From Lytechinus variegatus (lineage: Eukaryota; Echinodermata; Echinoidea; Temnopleuroida; Toxopneustidae), in contig NC_054741.1 of NCBI RefSeq assembly GCF_018143015.1, positions 57,117,048 through 57,181,047 on the forward strand: a stretch of DNA of 64,000 nt, given 5' to 3'. Shown here piece after piece: positions 36,500 to 49,600 of this stretch. Positions within the stretch are counted from its first letter, which is position 1; each line of letters begins with the position of its first letter. Below the pieces are notes generated by a model. That model was not told the origin of the DNA. It ran no database searches and worked only from the letters and a program-made list of their open reading frames with translations. Both the position numbers and the translations under genes were made by a program.

Positions 36500-36505
36500 A
36501 ATAAA
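36500..36505 (+). terminator. Candidate poly(A) signal AATAAA, copy 3
   Basis: Same conserved position (about 670 bp after the stop), kept even though the surrounding 3' flank has diverged. Confidence 0.35.
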
Positions 36506-36959
36506 ATAATAGAGAGATAATATTGCAACTCTAACTAGTCGTTACAATCAGGGCTTTCAGTGTATTGCTTGAAAACATGAAAGCATAAAAAACGAAGGTC
36601 ATTTTGTTCCACGTACAATTTCACAAGCAAAAAAAATGGGGGAGGGTCCTCTCACTGGTATATGAACAACATATTCCCATTGGGAATATTTGCTTTGACT
36701 CTCAAACGGAGGGGGTGCGGACCGGATATGCCCCCCCCCCCCCCCCCCCCGATCCAAAACTGGGTATTAGCTTACAAGGCTCAGACCTCTCCTTTCATAC
36801 CCTTCTTCCTTGCTTTCTTTCTACGAAGTTTTTACCTGAAACTTCAAAAGAAAAGATTGTGATTGTGTGTGTTTGTAAGGATGCACTTCTGGGGACATTT
36901 CTTACATTTAACCAATCAACCGGGGACGTTTGTGTTGTTAAGGGTGGATGTTTAAGGGT

Positions 36960-37640
36960 AAAGATTTATGTGTGAGGGAGCATTAATGCGGGAGGGTGTG
37001 GGTGATTGTTGGGAATAGTCCTAAGGGGGGGGTGAGGGCATAGAATGTATGTGATTAATGAAGGTTGGTGGGTGAGTGAGTATACGGGAGTATACGTCAA
37101 TAGGGCCGGAGGGTCAGAGCGTTCATGAGTTCATGTGAGTGGGGGAGGGTTAGCTCAGGAGGGAGTAGACCTTTTAATTGTGTGGGGTTGTACGTAGTTT
37201 GAGTGAGGGAGGTGGTGGCCGGGTGAGGGTGGGGGAGGGAGGGAGTGAGTGAGCATGTATGTAAGTGCGGAAGGCTAATGCTGAAGGATATACTGTTATA
37301 GTCTGTGGGTGAGGAGTTACGGATTGTGGGAGTGTGGTTTAAGTGTGGGATTTAACGCGAGGGATGATGTGTGGTGAGGAGGTGAAGGTGTATTAGTCGA
37401 GGAGCTCATTCGTGCGTGCAAGGAGATGGTATGTGAGGGAGGGTGTGAGTGGAAAGGGCTAATAAAGGAGTGTGTTATGGGTTTTGTCTGCGGGGGTGTA
37501 TTTGTGCGCGGCGGGTGAGGGTGAGTGGGGGTTTATGTGTACGATGTAATGGTGAGGAAGGTGTGTGTATATTGTGTGCGTGGGTGTGTGTGCGTGAAGG
37601 GGTGAATGTCTCAAGAAAGTGGCCAAGTGAGCATGCATGT
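36960..37640. repeat. G/T-rich low-complexity tract, unit 3, extended
   Basis: The same G-skewed sequence, prolonged to ~680 bp with many GTGTG and GAGGG runs. No gene. Confidence 0.7.
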
Positions 37641-37730
37641 GAAAGTGCCTTTTTTTCTCCGTGGGGGTATCATTTGTCTACGACCATGCACGCACGTTGT
37701 GACATACATCCTAATCAAATTGGAGGTGCG

Positions 37731-37880
37731 TAGGTGCTGTGGCTCTTTGGATGGGTCTCCGGGCTTTGGACCATAAGGTCCGGGGTTCAAATCCCACCGC
37801 AGCACTCGTGTTCTTTGGCAGAGTTTCTCTTCATTTGGACTCTCCACCAAGGTGTAGTAAATGGGTACTCGTCATATTCT
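37731..37880 (+). repeat. tRNA-derived SINE
   Basis: The head resembles a tRNA gene: GTGCTG...CAGCAC ends pair like an acceptor stem. A box A-like TGGCTCTTTGGATGG and a good box B GGGGTTCAAATCCC are spaced as in Pol III promoters. The anticodon arm does not fold cleanly, so this is not a working tRNA. A non-tRNA tail with GGTGTAGTAAATGGGTAC follows, as in many marine invertebrate SINEs. Confidence 0.65.
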
Positions 37881-38464
37881 ATTTTTATTCATTTGACTTT
37901 GATCATACGAATTGACACAGCTTATCTTAATAATCCGTCTTTACCTCTCTGTAAATAGGAATGTTGGGGTAAATGATAATCTTCATTTTTCGTTAATCTA
38001 TTCTAAAATATAATCATTCCATCATGGGTAGTAGTGAATTGAATTACACTGATATATCTATCATCGTTTTGTTCTTATGCAATCAAACTTGTTCACAGAA
38101 TTAGTATTACCTTATAACAAGAGCAAGACAATATAGACAAAATGGCAGGCACTAAACTCCAGAGAACCAGATCACAGCAATCATGATGCTAAAATGATAT
38201 TTCGGTCTCCGTCGCACTGGTCACAACGAGTCTAGCCCCATCAACGGTTATCCAAGAAATTATTGAAGCAATGGACAGCGCGCGACGAGGAATGTGAAGG
38301 CGACTGTCTTTGATCTTGTTGAAGGGTCCGTGACTTTCAAAACCAAATTTCGATAATCCCACTGAAATCAAACTGAAAGTACACAACAATTAAATTTTAT
38401 GGTACATTTTATATCAAAAGAATCTCCAATTTCCTTGACGATTTTAATATTTAAGAAAACAGAT
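37881..38464. other. Intergenic stretch, no gene identified
   Basis: A 66-codon minus-strand frame at 38189-38389 is the only candidate. It shows no domain, no splice context I trust and no repeat partner, so I leave it unassigned. Confidence 0.4.
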
Positions 38465-41400
38465 TTTAATTTGATTTGATTTTATTTGATTTTATTGTTT
38501 ACTTCTGCAATTGCATCATTCGTATATAATACATTTTCCATAACATAACAAACATAGTATATTGAGAACTTTTTTGGCATGAATCATAACTAAATGTACT
38601 AAAATTATCATTACAAACAAAACTGATCTCATACCAAATTAGTTAACATTTACAATTTGCAGGAGGATTGTCATCATAAGCAGATTGCTTGAAAAAATGA
38701 CAACCCCAGGTTAAAACTCATTGATTAATATAATACATTAATACAGCAGAATCGATATACAGTACATTTCATGAAAAACAGCAGTAATGTAATTTGAGCA
38801 ATGAAGATGGAGATGATAAGGATGAAGATGATGGTGAAATGGTGAAGATGAAGGCGATGGAGAGGATGATGGTGATGATGCTTTAATGATGACACATTGA
38901 CACAGAAATTTTACTTCAAATATTCTGATATCAACATAGATTTAACGTTTGCCTTAAATGAGTAAAGAGACGTGGATCTTTTTATAGATTCTGATAGAGA
39001 GTTCCACAAATCAGGACCATGGTGTCATATGGATCTCTGCGCAATAAGCAATTTGGGGTTGATTAAATGGAAATTAGAAGAGTTCCGTGTAGGGTATGAA
39101 TGGATAGATGTGTTCATAGTATAAAAATTGTGAAATGAAGGTGGGAGCATGTTATTTACGTATTTGAACATAAGCAGTAAGCTTTGAAATTAATTTATGT
39201 CAAAAATAGTTAGAGTCTTTAGTTTATGGAATAATGGATTTGTGTGTGATAAATATTGCGAATTAGTACAAATTCGAATTGCTTTTTTCTGTAATAAGTA
39301 TATTGTATTAATTTTAGTTTTTGCCCACGTTGCCCAAACTATATTGCAGTACGATATATACGGCAATATTAATGAATTGTATAGTAGAACGAGTGTAGTA
39401 TGAGGAATTATGTTTTTCATTTTGTAAAGTACACCTACGTTTCTGGAGATGTTAGTAGTTATACAACGTATATGTTCATTCCAATTTAAATGTTCATCTA
39501 TTGTGACACCTAAAAAATTTGTTTCTTTTTTCCTTTTGAGTGGAATATTATCTATGCTTATGTCGTATGGAAACTCAGCAATATGTGAACTTGTATGCGT
39601 AAAATACATAAACTTTGTTTTGTCTTAATTAAGTGAGAGCCTATTACATTTAAACCATAAAGATAGTTTAGGTAATTCACGATTAAATGTATCTACTAAA
39701 GTTTCTAAGCTAGTGTTTGAACAAAAAATGTTTGTGTCATCGGCAAATAATACAAATGATAATAAAGGCGTTACAGTAGTCAAATCATTAATATATATAA
39801 GGAAAGGTAAGGGGCCAAGGATCGATCCTTGTGGAACTCCGCATTTTATTGACTGAAAGTTAGAAGAAATATTATTGTGAGTGACATATTGTTTTCTATC
39901 AGACAAATAACTCTCAAACCATGATAGTGCGATTCCCCGAATTCCATAATTTTCAAGTTTATTAAGTAAAATCTGGTGGTCAAGAGTGTCGAATGCTTTG
40001 CTTATATAGGTCCATGAATACTCCTATTATGTGTTCTTTATTTGTCATTGCATTTGTAATTTTATCGTATATTTGTATTAAAGCCTAATCAGTTGAATGC
40101 CCTTTCCTGAATCCATATTGGTTTGAATTTAGAAACTGAAAAGTATCTAGGAACTTATAAAGTCTTTTGTAAATAATCTTCTCTAATATTTTGGATATGC
40201 TGGGGAGAGTAGAAATAGGCCTATAATTTGTTATTTCGTGTGGATTGTCTTTTTTAAAAACAGGATTTACCTTTGCAATTTTTAGGGAATCTGGACATTT
40301 ACTGGTGCTGATCGACAGATTAAAAATATGACACAATGGAGAGACAATATAATGTATGATCTGCTTAAGAAGGAAAGTACTAATTCTATCATATCCCTGT
40401 GATTTGCTGGATTTGAGATTTTTTGTTATTTCAATTATTTCCTGAACATTTGTGGGGTTAAAGAATAGGGAAGAATTGATGGGTGTGGGAAGAAATTTTG
40501 CAAAACTTTGGTTTGGTCTGGCAAGGTTGTTAGCCAAAGAGGGTCCTATGTTAACGAAAAAGGAATTAAAGGTATCAGCTACATCATCTGAATTTATTGC
40601 AGCAGCATGAACTGTGAAATTGTCTTTAGGTAATACTTTGGGTTTCTTGCCAATCAAATCATTGATTATCTCCCATGTGGCTTTCATGTTTGATTTAACT
40701 TTGTTAAGTTTCTGGGAATAAAACAATTAGCGAGAAGCCCGAATTATATTGGTTAGTCTATTTCTATAAGTTTTATATTTATTTTTGTTTTGAATAGAAG
40801 GGTTCTTTAAAAATGTCTTGTATAGTTTATTTCGGGTATGTATGGATCGTAGAATAGCTTTAGTAATCCATGGCATTTTTGCTTTTATTTTTTTGATAGG
40901 TGATAGAGGAAAATATTTATCGTAATATTTCTGCAATTTTCGGTTAAAATTTGTGTAAGCAATATCTGAATTTGACTCATTAAATACATCTAACCATTCC
41001 TCAATCGCAAGATCACTTTTAAACGATTCAATATTGATTGGTGATTCTTTACTATACATTGTAGATTTGGGTGAATTTTCTTTTGAAATATCATTATCAC
41101 ATAATAAAAAAACCGGTAAATGATCAGCTATATCAGATATTATTAATCCGCTGGAAGTATCTCTGTTTAGTATGTTTGAAAATATGTTGTCGATAAGTGT
41201 TAATGAATGGCTATTAATTCTGGTCGGTTGATCTATGTGGGGATAATAACCAAATGAATGCATAGTGTGTAGGAATAAATCGTTTTCATTATTTTGGGAT
41301 AACAGGTCATTGTTAAAATCACCCATTAAATATATTTGTTTATCTTCTTTTGTTATGGTATGAAGGCATGTTTCAAGCTCTTCGCAAAATGAATTTGCAT

Positions 41401-41850
41401 TGCCATGAGGGGGTCTGTATAAAACTAGCCCAATAATTATATTTTTGCCTTTCGGCTTCATGATTTCTAAGAATAAAGTTTCACTTTGTTTTAATTATAT
41501 TTCTTTTCTTATTTTAAACTGCAAGTGTTCATTGATGTAAAATGCTACACCACCTCCTCTTTGATCTTCACGATCTCGCCTTATAAGATTATAGTTTTGC
41601 AAGTTGAATATGTTAGGTGAATTATTATGAAGCCATGTTTCCGTGACACCAATAATGGATAATTTGAAATTATTTAGAGTAAAGAGTAATGATTCCACTG
41701 ATTCAAAGTTTTTGTTCAAACTTCGGGCATTAACGTGAAGCAAACTGAATTTGTGTTCTGTGTCTCTAAATTTAGAAGTAAAATCTTCAGTTGAGTAATA
41801 TTTATTACATGATGCATTGTTTGTATTGAAAATAGAAAAATGTCTATGTC
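38465..41850 (-). mobile_element. Decayed CR1/L2-like LINE (Jockey superfamily), ORF2 from endonuclease to 3' tail
   Basis: On the minus strand: endonuclease with LHVNARSLNKNFE, VTETWLHNNSPNIF, GLVLYRPPHGN, YLMGDFNND and SDIADHLPVF (41743-40950). Then the RT with [39 protein letters not shown] and [11 protein letters not shown] (40330-39730). Then the C-terminal region with TNFLGVTIDEHLNW, YISYCNIVWA and the terminal HGPDLWNSLSESIKR block near 38980. The left end has an A/T-rich TTTGATTTGATTTTATT tail typical of the clade's microsatellite-like 3' ends. In-frame stops lie near 41490, 40735, 40085, 39625, 39190 and 39030, with a frameshift in the RT near 40005. The element is dead. ORF1 is absent, so it is 5' truncated. 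Confidence 0.9.
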
Positions 41851-41936
41851 ATTACTCGTGAAGAAAAAATGATATTACCAAGATTTTAAGATCGAAGATA
41901 TGATAACTGGTTTGTATGTAAACTTTCTGTGCCGTA

Positions 41937-42030
41937 ACAGTATGATGACGGTGGTAATGGTGATGATGATGGTGGTGGTGGTGATGATGATGATGATGAT
42001 GGTGGTGGTGATGATGATGACAATGATAGC
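41937..42030. repeat. (GATGGT)-type trinucleotide microsatellite
   Basis: GAT and GGT triplets in long runs on the plus strand. It creates histidine-rich or serine/proline-rich frames on the other strand, which are not genes. A smaller GAT-rich tract lies at ~38805-38885. Confidence 0.85.
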
Positions 42031-42129
42031 AAATCATACGGGAGGTCAATGAAGTCATAACCTGCGAGCATCTGGCCACCTTTACGTTAACAGAAAGTAG
42101 AACCAGAATTGTTGTAATCACAAAAGTGA

Positions 42130-43560
42130 ATAAAGAAATGAAACCTGTCGAAATAATTCTATAGAAATCTATCGATAAACCTTATTCAAAGAACCAAACA
42201 TGAATTAAAAAGAATAGTAAAAATCGGAATATATACATGCAGTGTAAAATTGCGGGTAACAGATCGATTAAATTCAGTACAGGTATTAAAGAGTATTTCT
42301 TGTTGGATTACAATTAACGAAATTAAGCAAACATGGTGTAAAAGGCTGCACAGCGTCAATATCCACCTAAATAAGAAATGAAGTTTTAATCGTTTGTCAC
42401 ATGAAAAGGTTTAGATCGATTTCCTCTCCAGATAATTCTTTTTCATTACGGATATATATAGAGCATCCATGTATAGCATCTATGTGAAAATCATTTGCCA
42501 TCATCAAGTAATGAAAAGTTAAATTATTCTTTCAATATAAGGGGCCGGGGTTGCTCGCACGTGATGTGTAATTTGATAATTTTAACTTATTAAAATATAC
42601 ACAAAAACGTAAAAAAATACCATCTGGTTGTGATTTTTTTGCATGGCTATCCCCTCACTTTTGGCTCAGCCCCCTCCCCAAGTTTCAAAACCGTTACGCG
42701 GCCCATGTAGCTAGTGCGAAAAAGATAAAATCTACACGTACAAGATACATGCTTTATGTCGGTGCTTTTAATACGTCCATCGTCTTATTGTCGAATTTGA
42801 CTTCGCCCCCCCATTATTTGTTGTTTAAGTGGTGAAAAAAGGCCAATAGAAAAAAATAAAACAAAAGTGAAGAAAAGAGAATAGAAGAGCATTAAATTAG
42901 CAGTGTTACACTATATTCACCTTTTATTCAACTGAGAAGAAATAAGTTTGCCTTGCCCGGTTGCCCCCTATCAAAATGTAATTTCGCAGCCCCTGGTTGA
43001 GGCAATATTTTCAGTGACATCTTTACCTTAAACTCCCCATTTCATCAAATACTCACTAAAGCTGGAAGAATGTTCTCTATTCCTTTTAATAATCGCTTTG
43101 GAAGGTGGATGGAATGGGCCTTTAACAGGGGCCGCGGAACGGTTTTCAAAGTGGGGGGGGGGCTGACCATGCGAAAAATCACAATCCTATGGTCATTTTT
43201 ACTTTTTTGTACACGGTTTTGGAAAAAAGTGGGGGGCTGAAGCCCCCCCCCCACCCCGCTTTAAAAGAGGGTCTTGTCTTTGGGAACATGAAATATCGGA
43301 ATAAACAAGTCAATGTCACCGATAGAATGTGACTTCTGAACTCAGTCGGTACACCATGTTTTCAAACATGATATGTGATATCACGACGTTGTTGGGTGCT
43401 CACATATAACTGCAGCCACACCTAAAACAATCGCGAGTATCATAACACTCGAAAGCTCAAGGGATCGTAAGGTGAGGATCGAATCTTTCAAATTCTGATC
43501 GTTCAGACTGCATGCTCAACGACGAAGTCGATCTCCGAATCCAGCTTCCTGCGATCAATA
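42130..43560. other. Intergenic and 5' flank of the GST gene
   Basis: AT-rich sequence and dispersed repeats with G or C homopolymers (for example ~43150-43260). No gene. The last ~250 bp may hold the GST promoter, but I see no TATA or other element I can defend. Confidence 0.4.
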
Positions 43561-43579
43561 CCCGGGATCAAGATTCACC

Positions 43580-43691
43580 ATGGTTGTCAAGGTGTACGTG
43601 GATTACAGTTCGCAGCCTAGCCGCGCTATTCTCATCTTTCTCAAAAACACCAAAATCCCTTTCGAAATCGAAGAAGTAAACCTGATGGAAG
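43580..43691 (+). CDS. GSTT1: GST theta exon 1
   Basis: ATG in a good context (caccATGG). It encodes MVVKVYVDYSSQPSRAILIF and then LKNTKIPFEIEEVNLMEG. The donor is AAG|gtaagc. The exon is the same length (112 nt) as exon 1 of the downstream paralogue. Confidence 0.95.
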
Positions 43692-46600
43692 GTAAGCACT
43701 ACTGAATTCGAATTAATGGAAACCAATATGAAAACAGACCATGATCTCTCGTAAATGAACATTATCATACATAATGCTTTAGTTAAAGATGGGCGATCTC
43801 GAAACTGTGATCGCTGATTGAATGAATATTCTCCTTCTTTCTTGGACGCAAAAAATTTAGGGGGGGGAGGTGGGGATGGGAGTCCCATGACAGCAAACAC
43901 CACGTCGGTATTTCTAGTGGGAGGGGGGGGGTGTCTTTAAGAGCAAATTGTTTCCTCCTTTCATGGTCGTAAAACTTCTCTTTTTTTGGGGGGGTCCCGT
44001 AAAGGTAAACCCCACGTCTGTATTCCAATGGGAAGGGGGTAGTCCTTAAGACCAATTTTTTTAAGTAATAAGCTTATTTCTTTAAAGTCTAGATAGAAAT
44101 GTTTGAAAAAAAATCCTGAAAATGAGCCATATTTTGAGGACTCTTATCGGATTCATTGTTACTTCCCTTTCATACACTCATTTCAAATTTTAATTCCCCT
44201 TCTTTTGCATGCTCTCCACATATTTTGCATCACATAATTGAATAAAGAAAATTAACAAAAATAAAAAGAAAATTATAAGGGCGGTAAAATAAACGGGACA
44301 CACCATATGTGCTTGGTTGCAGGGTGAGGGAAATTTTAAAAGATAATGCGATGTATAATAAACAGTAACATTTTTCGAAATGAATGGTTTTATTCAATAG
44401 CAATAGACGTAATAAAAAAGTAAGAAAAAAATGTCAATGCTCATCATGCGTAATAGGATGACAATCACTACCATGATGATAATCACCATTATTATTATTA
44501 TTATTGCTACTACTATTACAATAATTTTAATTATTATAATTATTGTTATCATCATCATTGTTATTATTATCATTATTATTATTATTACTGTTGTAATTAT
44601 ACTTGTCGTTTAATTCATGATATTGAAATATTATGTTCGTTATCGGGGGGGGGGGTGACACAGGCCACCCCTAACTGAAATATAGGGAATATATCCCATA
44701 TTAATCTATGGCTTGGAAAGCTTGGAGTGCTCGGGGCTGCGTGTATTATTCTCCAAAGGCAGCACCTCCAGGTATTTTGGAAGATGTGAAAATAAATTGA
44801 AAAATGTAACCAAAATTAGTATAGATGTGATAAATGAATGATATTTAGAATTATAACAAAAAGCTTAATTGGATATTTTTTCTTTGCTAAAAACCAAACA
44901 AAAAACACTATCAATTTTTGTTTAACATTCACAAAACAGCTAATCGTTGATAAATAATGTGTTCATCCACGTATTTGTTCATCTTTCCATTTGTTAATTT
45001 TTTCTCTTACATTTATTAACATTGTGAATTATTTTGTTCAGGAGACCATCAGAAACCTGAGTTTGTAAAAATAACTCCTCTCTGCACTGTACCAGCCATT
45101 CAAGATGGTGACTTCAGCATGGGTGAAACGTAAGTTAGTGTCCCTTGTGTTTAGCTTGAAGGAACAATCACATTATAATATTTCAGAATACATATTTGGG
45201 AATACTTATGTCATAGACTTTGTTGACACTGGCCCGTATTCTTAAGTCGGGTTTAACTTAGACTTTGGTCTAACTCTGTGCTAAAATTATGGGAAGCCAA
45301 CGCTTCGAACTTTTGTTTACATTCATTTTTTTAATGATTCTCGTATTATTCATAATGGTGGAGACAAATGTCATGCTTATCCTTTTCAGGCAGTTAATAA
45401 TGTTTTGGGAGTCAAAATAATGAGCTGATACATTGAACCTGTACTGTTGGAGATTTATGTAATGACATGGCTTTCCACAACTTGAAACCAGAGTTTAAAT
45501 TAAACCCGACTTCAGAATACGGGCCTATTGAGTCATAAGTCAGCATCGTGTGGATTGGATTAGCTGCAGCCTTTTCGATCATTTTCATCTCAAGTCTATT
45601 ATTATTTGTATCTTTGTTATCAGGGTGACCAGATTTCACCAAATGAAATACGGGACAATTGACAAACAGAGATCAACAGAGAAGCCCACACACATTGTTA
45701 GACTTGTGAAAAAATATAAAGAATTGGAAGGAGGGTGAACGAAAGAATAAAGGAGAGAAAGAAAAGAGATGAATCGAGAAGGAAAGAAAATGAAGGCACA
45801 AAAAATAACAGAAAGTTAGAATAAAAAAAGGATGAAAGAAAGAATAAAAGAGTTTTAAAAGGTTTCCGTCATTCTTTGAAATGAATATAGAAAGAAAGAA
45901 GGAAAGAAAGAAAGAAAAAAAGAAAGAAAGGAAGGGAAAATGAGTAAATGTGTGAAAGACAAAGTAAAGGATAGAATTAGAGGGAAAAAAGTAAGAAAAA
46001 GGGGAGGAAAGAAAGAATGGAGAAACAAAATGTGTTTCCTTCATTCTTTGAAAGAAAGAAGAATACAGGAAGGGAGGGAGGAAGGAAGGAAGGAAGAGAA
46101 AAGAAAGAATGAATAAGGGAAAATAAAGAAAGGAAGAAAGAGAGGGAGGGAAGAATGAAGGAAGGAGAGAACGAAAAAAGAGAAAATAATGAAAGGAAAG
46201 AAAGAACGAAAAGAAACAGGAGAGGAAGAGAAAAGGAAGCCAAGGTAATTTTAAGGTTAGAAAGAATGAAGGAATAAACAAGGAAATTTGATAAAGAAAG
46301 AAAGTAAGAGATAGAAGTAAAGAAAGAAAAATGAACAGAAAGCGAGAAAAAATGTTCAGGAAAGAAAGATAGGAAATAAAGATAGATGGAATGAAAAAGG
46401 GCAAGCAGGAAGGATAGGGTAGAAAAGAAAGAAAAGGAAAAAAAGGGAAAACTTCAAGCAAACAAAAAATATCCAATCATCTGAAAAAAATTGTAAGGTT
46501 ATTTGGTGTTTTTTTAATGTATTTCTAAAGATTTCGAAAAGTAAAATGTTTTAGAAATATATAAAATTTCAAAGTGAAACATTGTCAAACTTAAAAATTA

Positions 46601-49600
46601 GATGAAACATTACGGCATCGTACACACCAAGACTCCAAACGAAAGCTGAAACAATATATTTATTGATATAATATATCAATAAATATATTATATGTTATAT
46701 GTTATCTGGTGGCCGTGGCCCCTTTTACAAGCCTTGCTTCTCCGGGGTCACCTTACCATCATTGTAATTTCCATTCATTGTTGTTAATTTGTTTGTATTG
46801 TTTTTGTTTGTGATGGTTAAACAATAAATTGAAAATTGAAATTGAATTGAAATCTATGAAAAGTCAAAATTGTTCCTCTGATTACATCTCCAAATCATTA
46901 ATTTGAGAATCCATGATATCATTATAGGAATTTCCCGCCAATTTTGTGATTATTTTGGTAGAAAAACTGTTTATCATCTGAGATTATTTGCATCATAGAG
47001 AATTTGCTCCGATCCTACATGCCTAGATAGTAGCCTGCCACACAAAGGCCTGAGGCCAGTTCGTTTGCAATGTATTGGGTTAGCAAGAAAATCACCGCAG
47101 AACTTGCAAAATATTAGTTATTGATTTAATTTGTGTCTCTGCTTCGTCATCTGTTGGTTATTCAATGAAAATTCGTCACTTTTAAATGTATTAACTACAT
47201 TTTGTTCAATGTTCTGAAATACGGGACAAATAGGCGTCCCGGAAAAGGTTTGCCGGGACAAAGGAGCAAAATACGGGACAATCCCGGGAAATACGGGACG
47301 TCTGGTCACCGTGTTTGTTATGCCTATTATTGCCATTGTTATCACTTGTTATATTCCTTATATGCCCCCAGGAGGGGCCGTCAAATAAATAAAATCATTG
47401 TCATTGTCATCAATTAGGCCTATATACATGTATTTGTCTTGTACGTTGTTGGTTCTATACCAACCATTCCCACTGGACAGAACACGGTGCACTCTTAAAA
47501 CAAATCAGTCAAATTGACTAGACCAGTAGTCAGCTGGGAGCAACTGATATGGCAATCACTGATATTCACATTTCTGACATAATTATATTCTAGTCAGAAA
47601 TAACTCTTTTCTAGTAAAATATGACTAGAAAATAGTCAAATATGACTAGAATAACAGTTGCTCCCAGCTGACCCTATTAATCAGTCATTTTTAACTGATT
47701 TGTTTTTAGAGTGTGTTTGCCACAGTGTGGACACAATGTGAAATCACATTCAATGTTCATACTGTTAAATTTGAGCATTTTAACGTGTGAACAGTCACAC
47801 TGTCGAGGTATCCAGTGGAAATATCTTCACAGAGATATTTGAGTACTTTTTCAATTGTGTAAATAATTCTACTGTTCTGAGACTGTACATGTTTAATATT
47901 GTATATCCATGTGCAATTTAGTCTTTGTAACTGCGATGCATGACTTGATAAATACCAATCATGGTAAAAATCTAGATACACTATTTTTTTATGCGAGATT
48001 TCGAACTCCGTTTTACAAATTGCAATTGTATATGGGTCCATCAAATAGATGTGTTTCGTATGATTTTTAGTGCTGTGTCACACGAAGAGGTACCACGAGA
48101 CCCTATGGGCAAACTGACATGTTAAAGAAAAAAAACCATACATTTTCATAGGTGAGTTATCGGATGGAGTACCACTTGGTCTACTTATCACTTCGTCCAA
48201 CTTCACATAGTCTAAACTCATTTCGTCTACAACCAGTTCGGCTAATATCCAATTCGTGTAATTCCAACTTGGTGTAACATCCTATTCGTCTCATTTCCAT
48301 CTGGGCTAATAACCAGTTGGGCTAATTCTCACTTGGTCTAATGTCCAATTCGTAGAATTTCCTCTTGGTCTAATAGCCATTTCGTCTATTGACCACTTGG
48401 TCTAATAGCCAAATGGTCCAGGGTGACCAGACGTCCCGTATTTCCCGGGATTGTCCCGTATTTTGCTTCTTTGTCCCGGCGTCCCGACAAACCCTTCCCG
48501 GGACGCTTATTTGTCCCGTATTTCAGAATATTGAGCAAAATGTATTTAAAGGGGAAGTTCACCCTGAAGAAAACTTTATTGTGAAAAAAGCAGAAAAATA
48601 GTAAAAAATATTGGTGAAGGTTTGAGGAAAATCCGTTAAAGAGTAAGAAAGTTATTAAAGTTCAAAATTTTTGATTTGTGACGTCATAAACGAGCAGCTG
48701 CCCCATGTGTTATGTAATATAAAATGTATGAATTTCAAATTTTGTATGGTTCCTGATGACTTAATTTTGTTTTCTTTTCATGATCGGGTGTGAAATGATT
48801 TGTCTATTGATATACAAAAGTTACAGTGAAAACCATTCTCAATTTTCTGAGAAAATGACATTTCATTGATTTTTTACCATTCGCTTTGTAGGAATGCTGC
48901 TCGCATATGACGTCACAAATCAAATAATTGAAATTCTAATAACTTTTTAATTATTTGATGAATTTTTCTCAAACCTTCGGCAATATTTTTTATTATTTTT
49001 TCTGCTATTTTTACAATAAACTTTTTGTCAGGGTGAACTTCCCCTTTAAAAGTGACGAATTTTCATCAAAATAACAAAAAAGATGACGAAGCAGAGACAA
49101 CAATAAAATCGATAAACCTATGTAAGTTCTGCGGTGATTTTCTTGCTAACCCCAATACATCGCAACCGAACCGGCCTCCTGCCATTGTGTGGCAGGCTAT
49201 ATAGCTAGGCATGTTGAATCGGAGCAGATTCTCTCCACCAAACATGCTAAAATAATCACAAAATCGGCGGGAAATTTGTGTAATGATATTATGGTTTCTC
49301 AGATTACTGATTTGGAGATGTGATCGGAGGAACAAGTTCTTGAGTTTTCACTATCTAGTTGTTTAAGCTTTCGTTTTGAGTCTTGTTGTGTATGATGCCG
49401 CGATGTTTTATCTAATTTTTAAGTTAAAAAAAATCACTTTGAAATTTTATTCATTTCTAAAACTTTTTTTTAGTTTTAAAAATATATTTTAAAAACACCA
49501 AATATCAGTATGATTTTTTGTCAGATGGATTTTTTTTGTTTGCTTGAAGTCTGAACTTTTTTCCCTCTTTCTTACTGTTCTATCCTTCTTTCTTCATCCT

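Larger units (their letters stand above)
32921..37400. repeat. Tandem segmental unit 3 of the MAPEG-like array
   Basis: The left part is nearly identical to unit 2, including the shared insert. The gene and 3' flank are the most diverged of the three, with scattered substitutions and small indels after 35831. The array ends in G/T-rich sequence around 37,000-37,640. Confidence 0.85.

Noticed and set aside
37731-37803. Functional tRNA gene
   Set aside because: Boxes A and B are present but the anticodon arm does not fold properly and a SINE-type tail follows.
38189-38389. 66-codon minus-strand frame resembling an exon
   Set aside because: No family match, no consistent neighbouring exon and no conserved splice context.
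41852-42121. Histidine-run frame
   Set aside because: Translated GAT/GGT microsatellite.
45673-46476. 267-codon F/S/L-rich frame on the minus strand
   Set aside because: It runs through GAAAG/CTTTC low-complexity sequence inside a hAT-like element; composition explains it.
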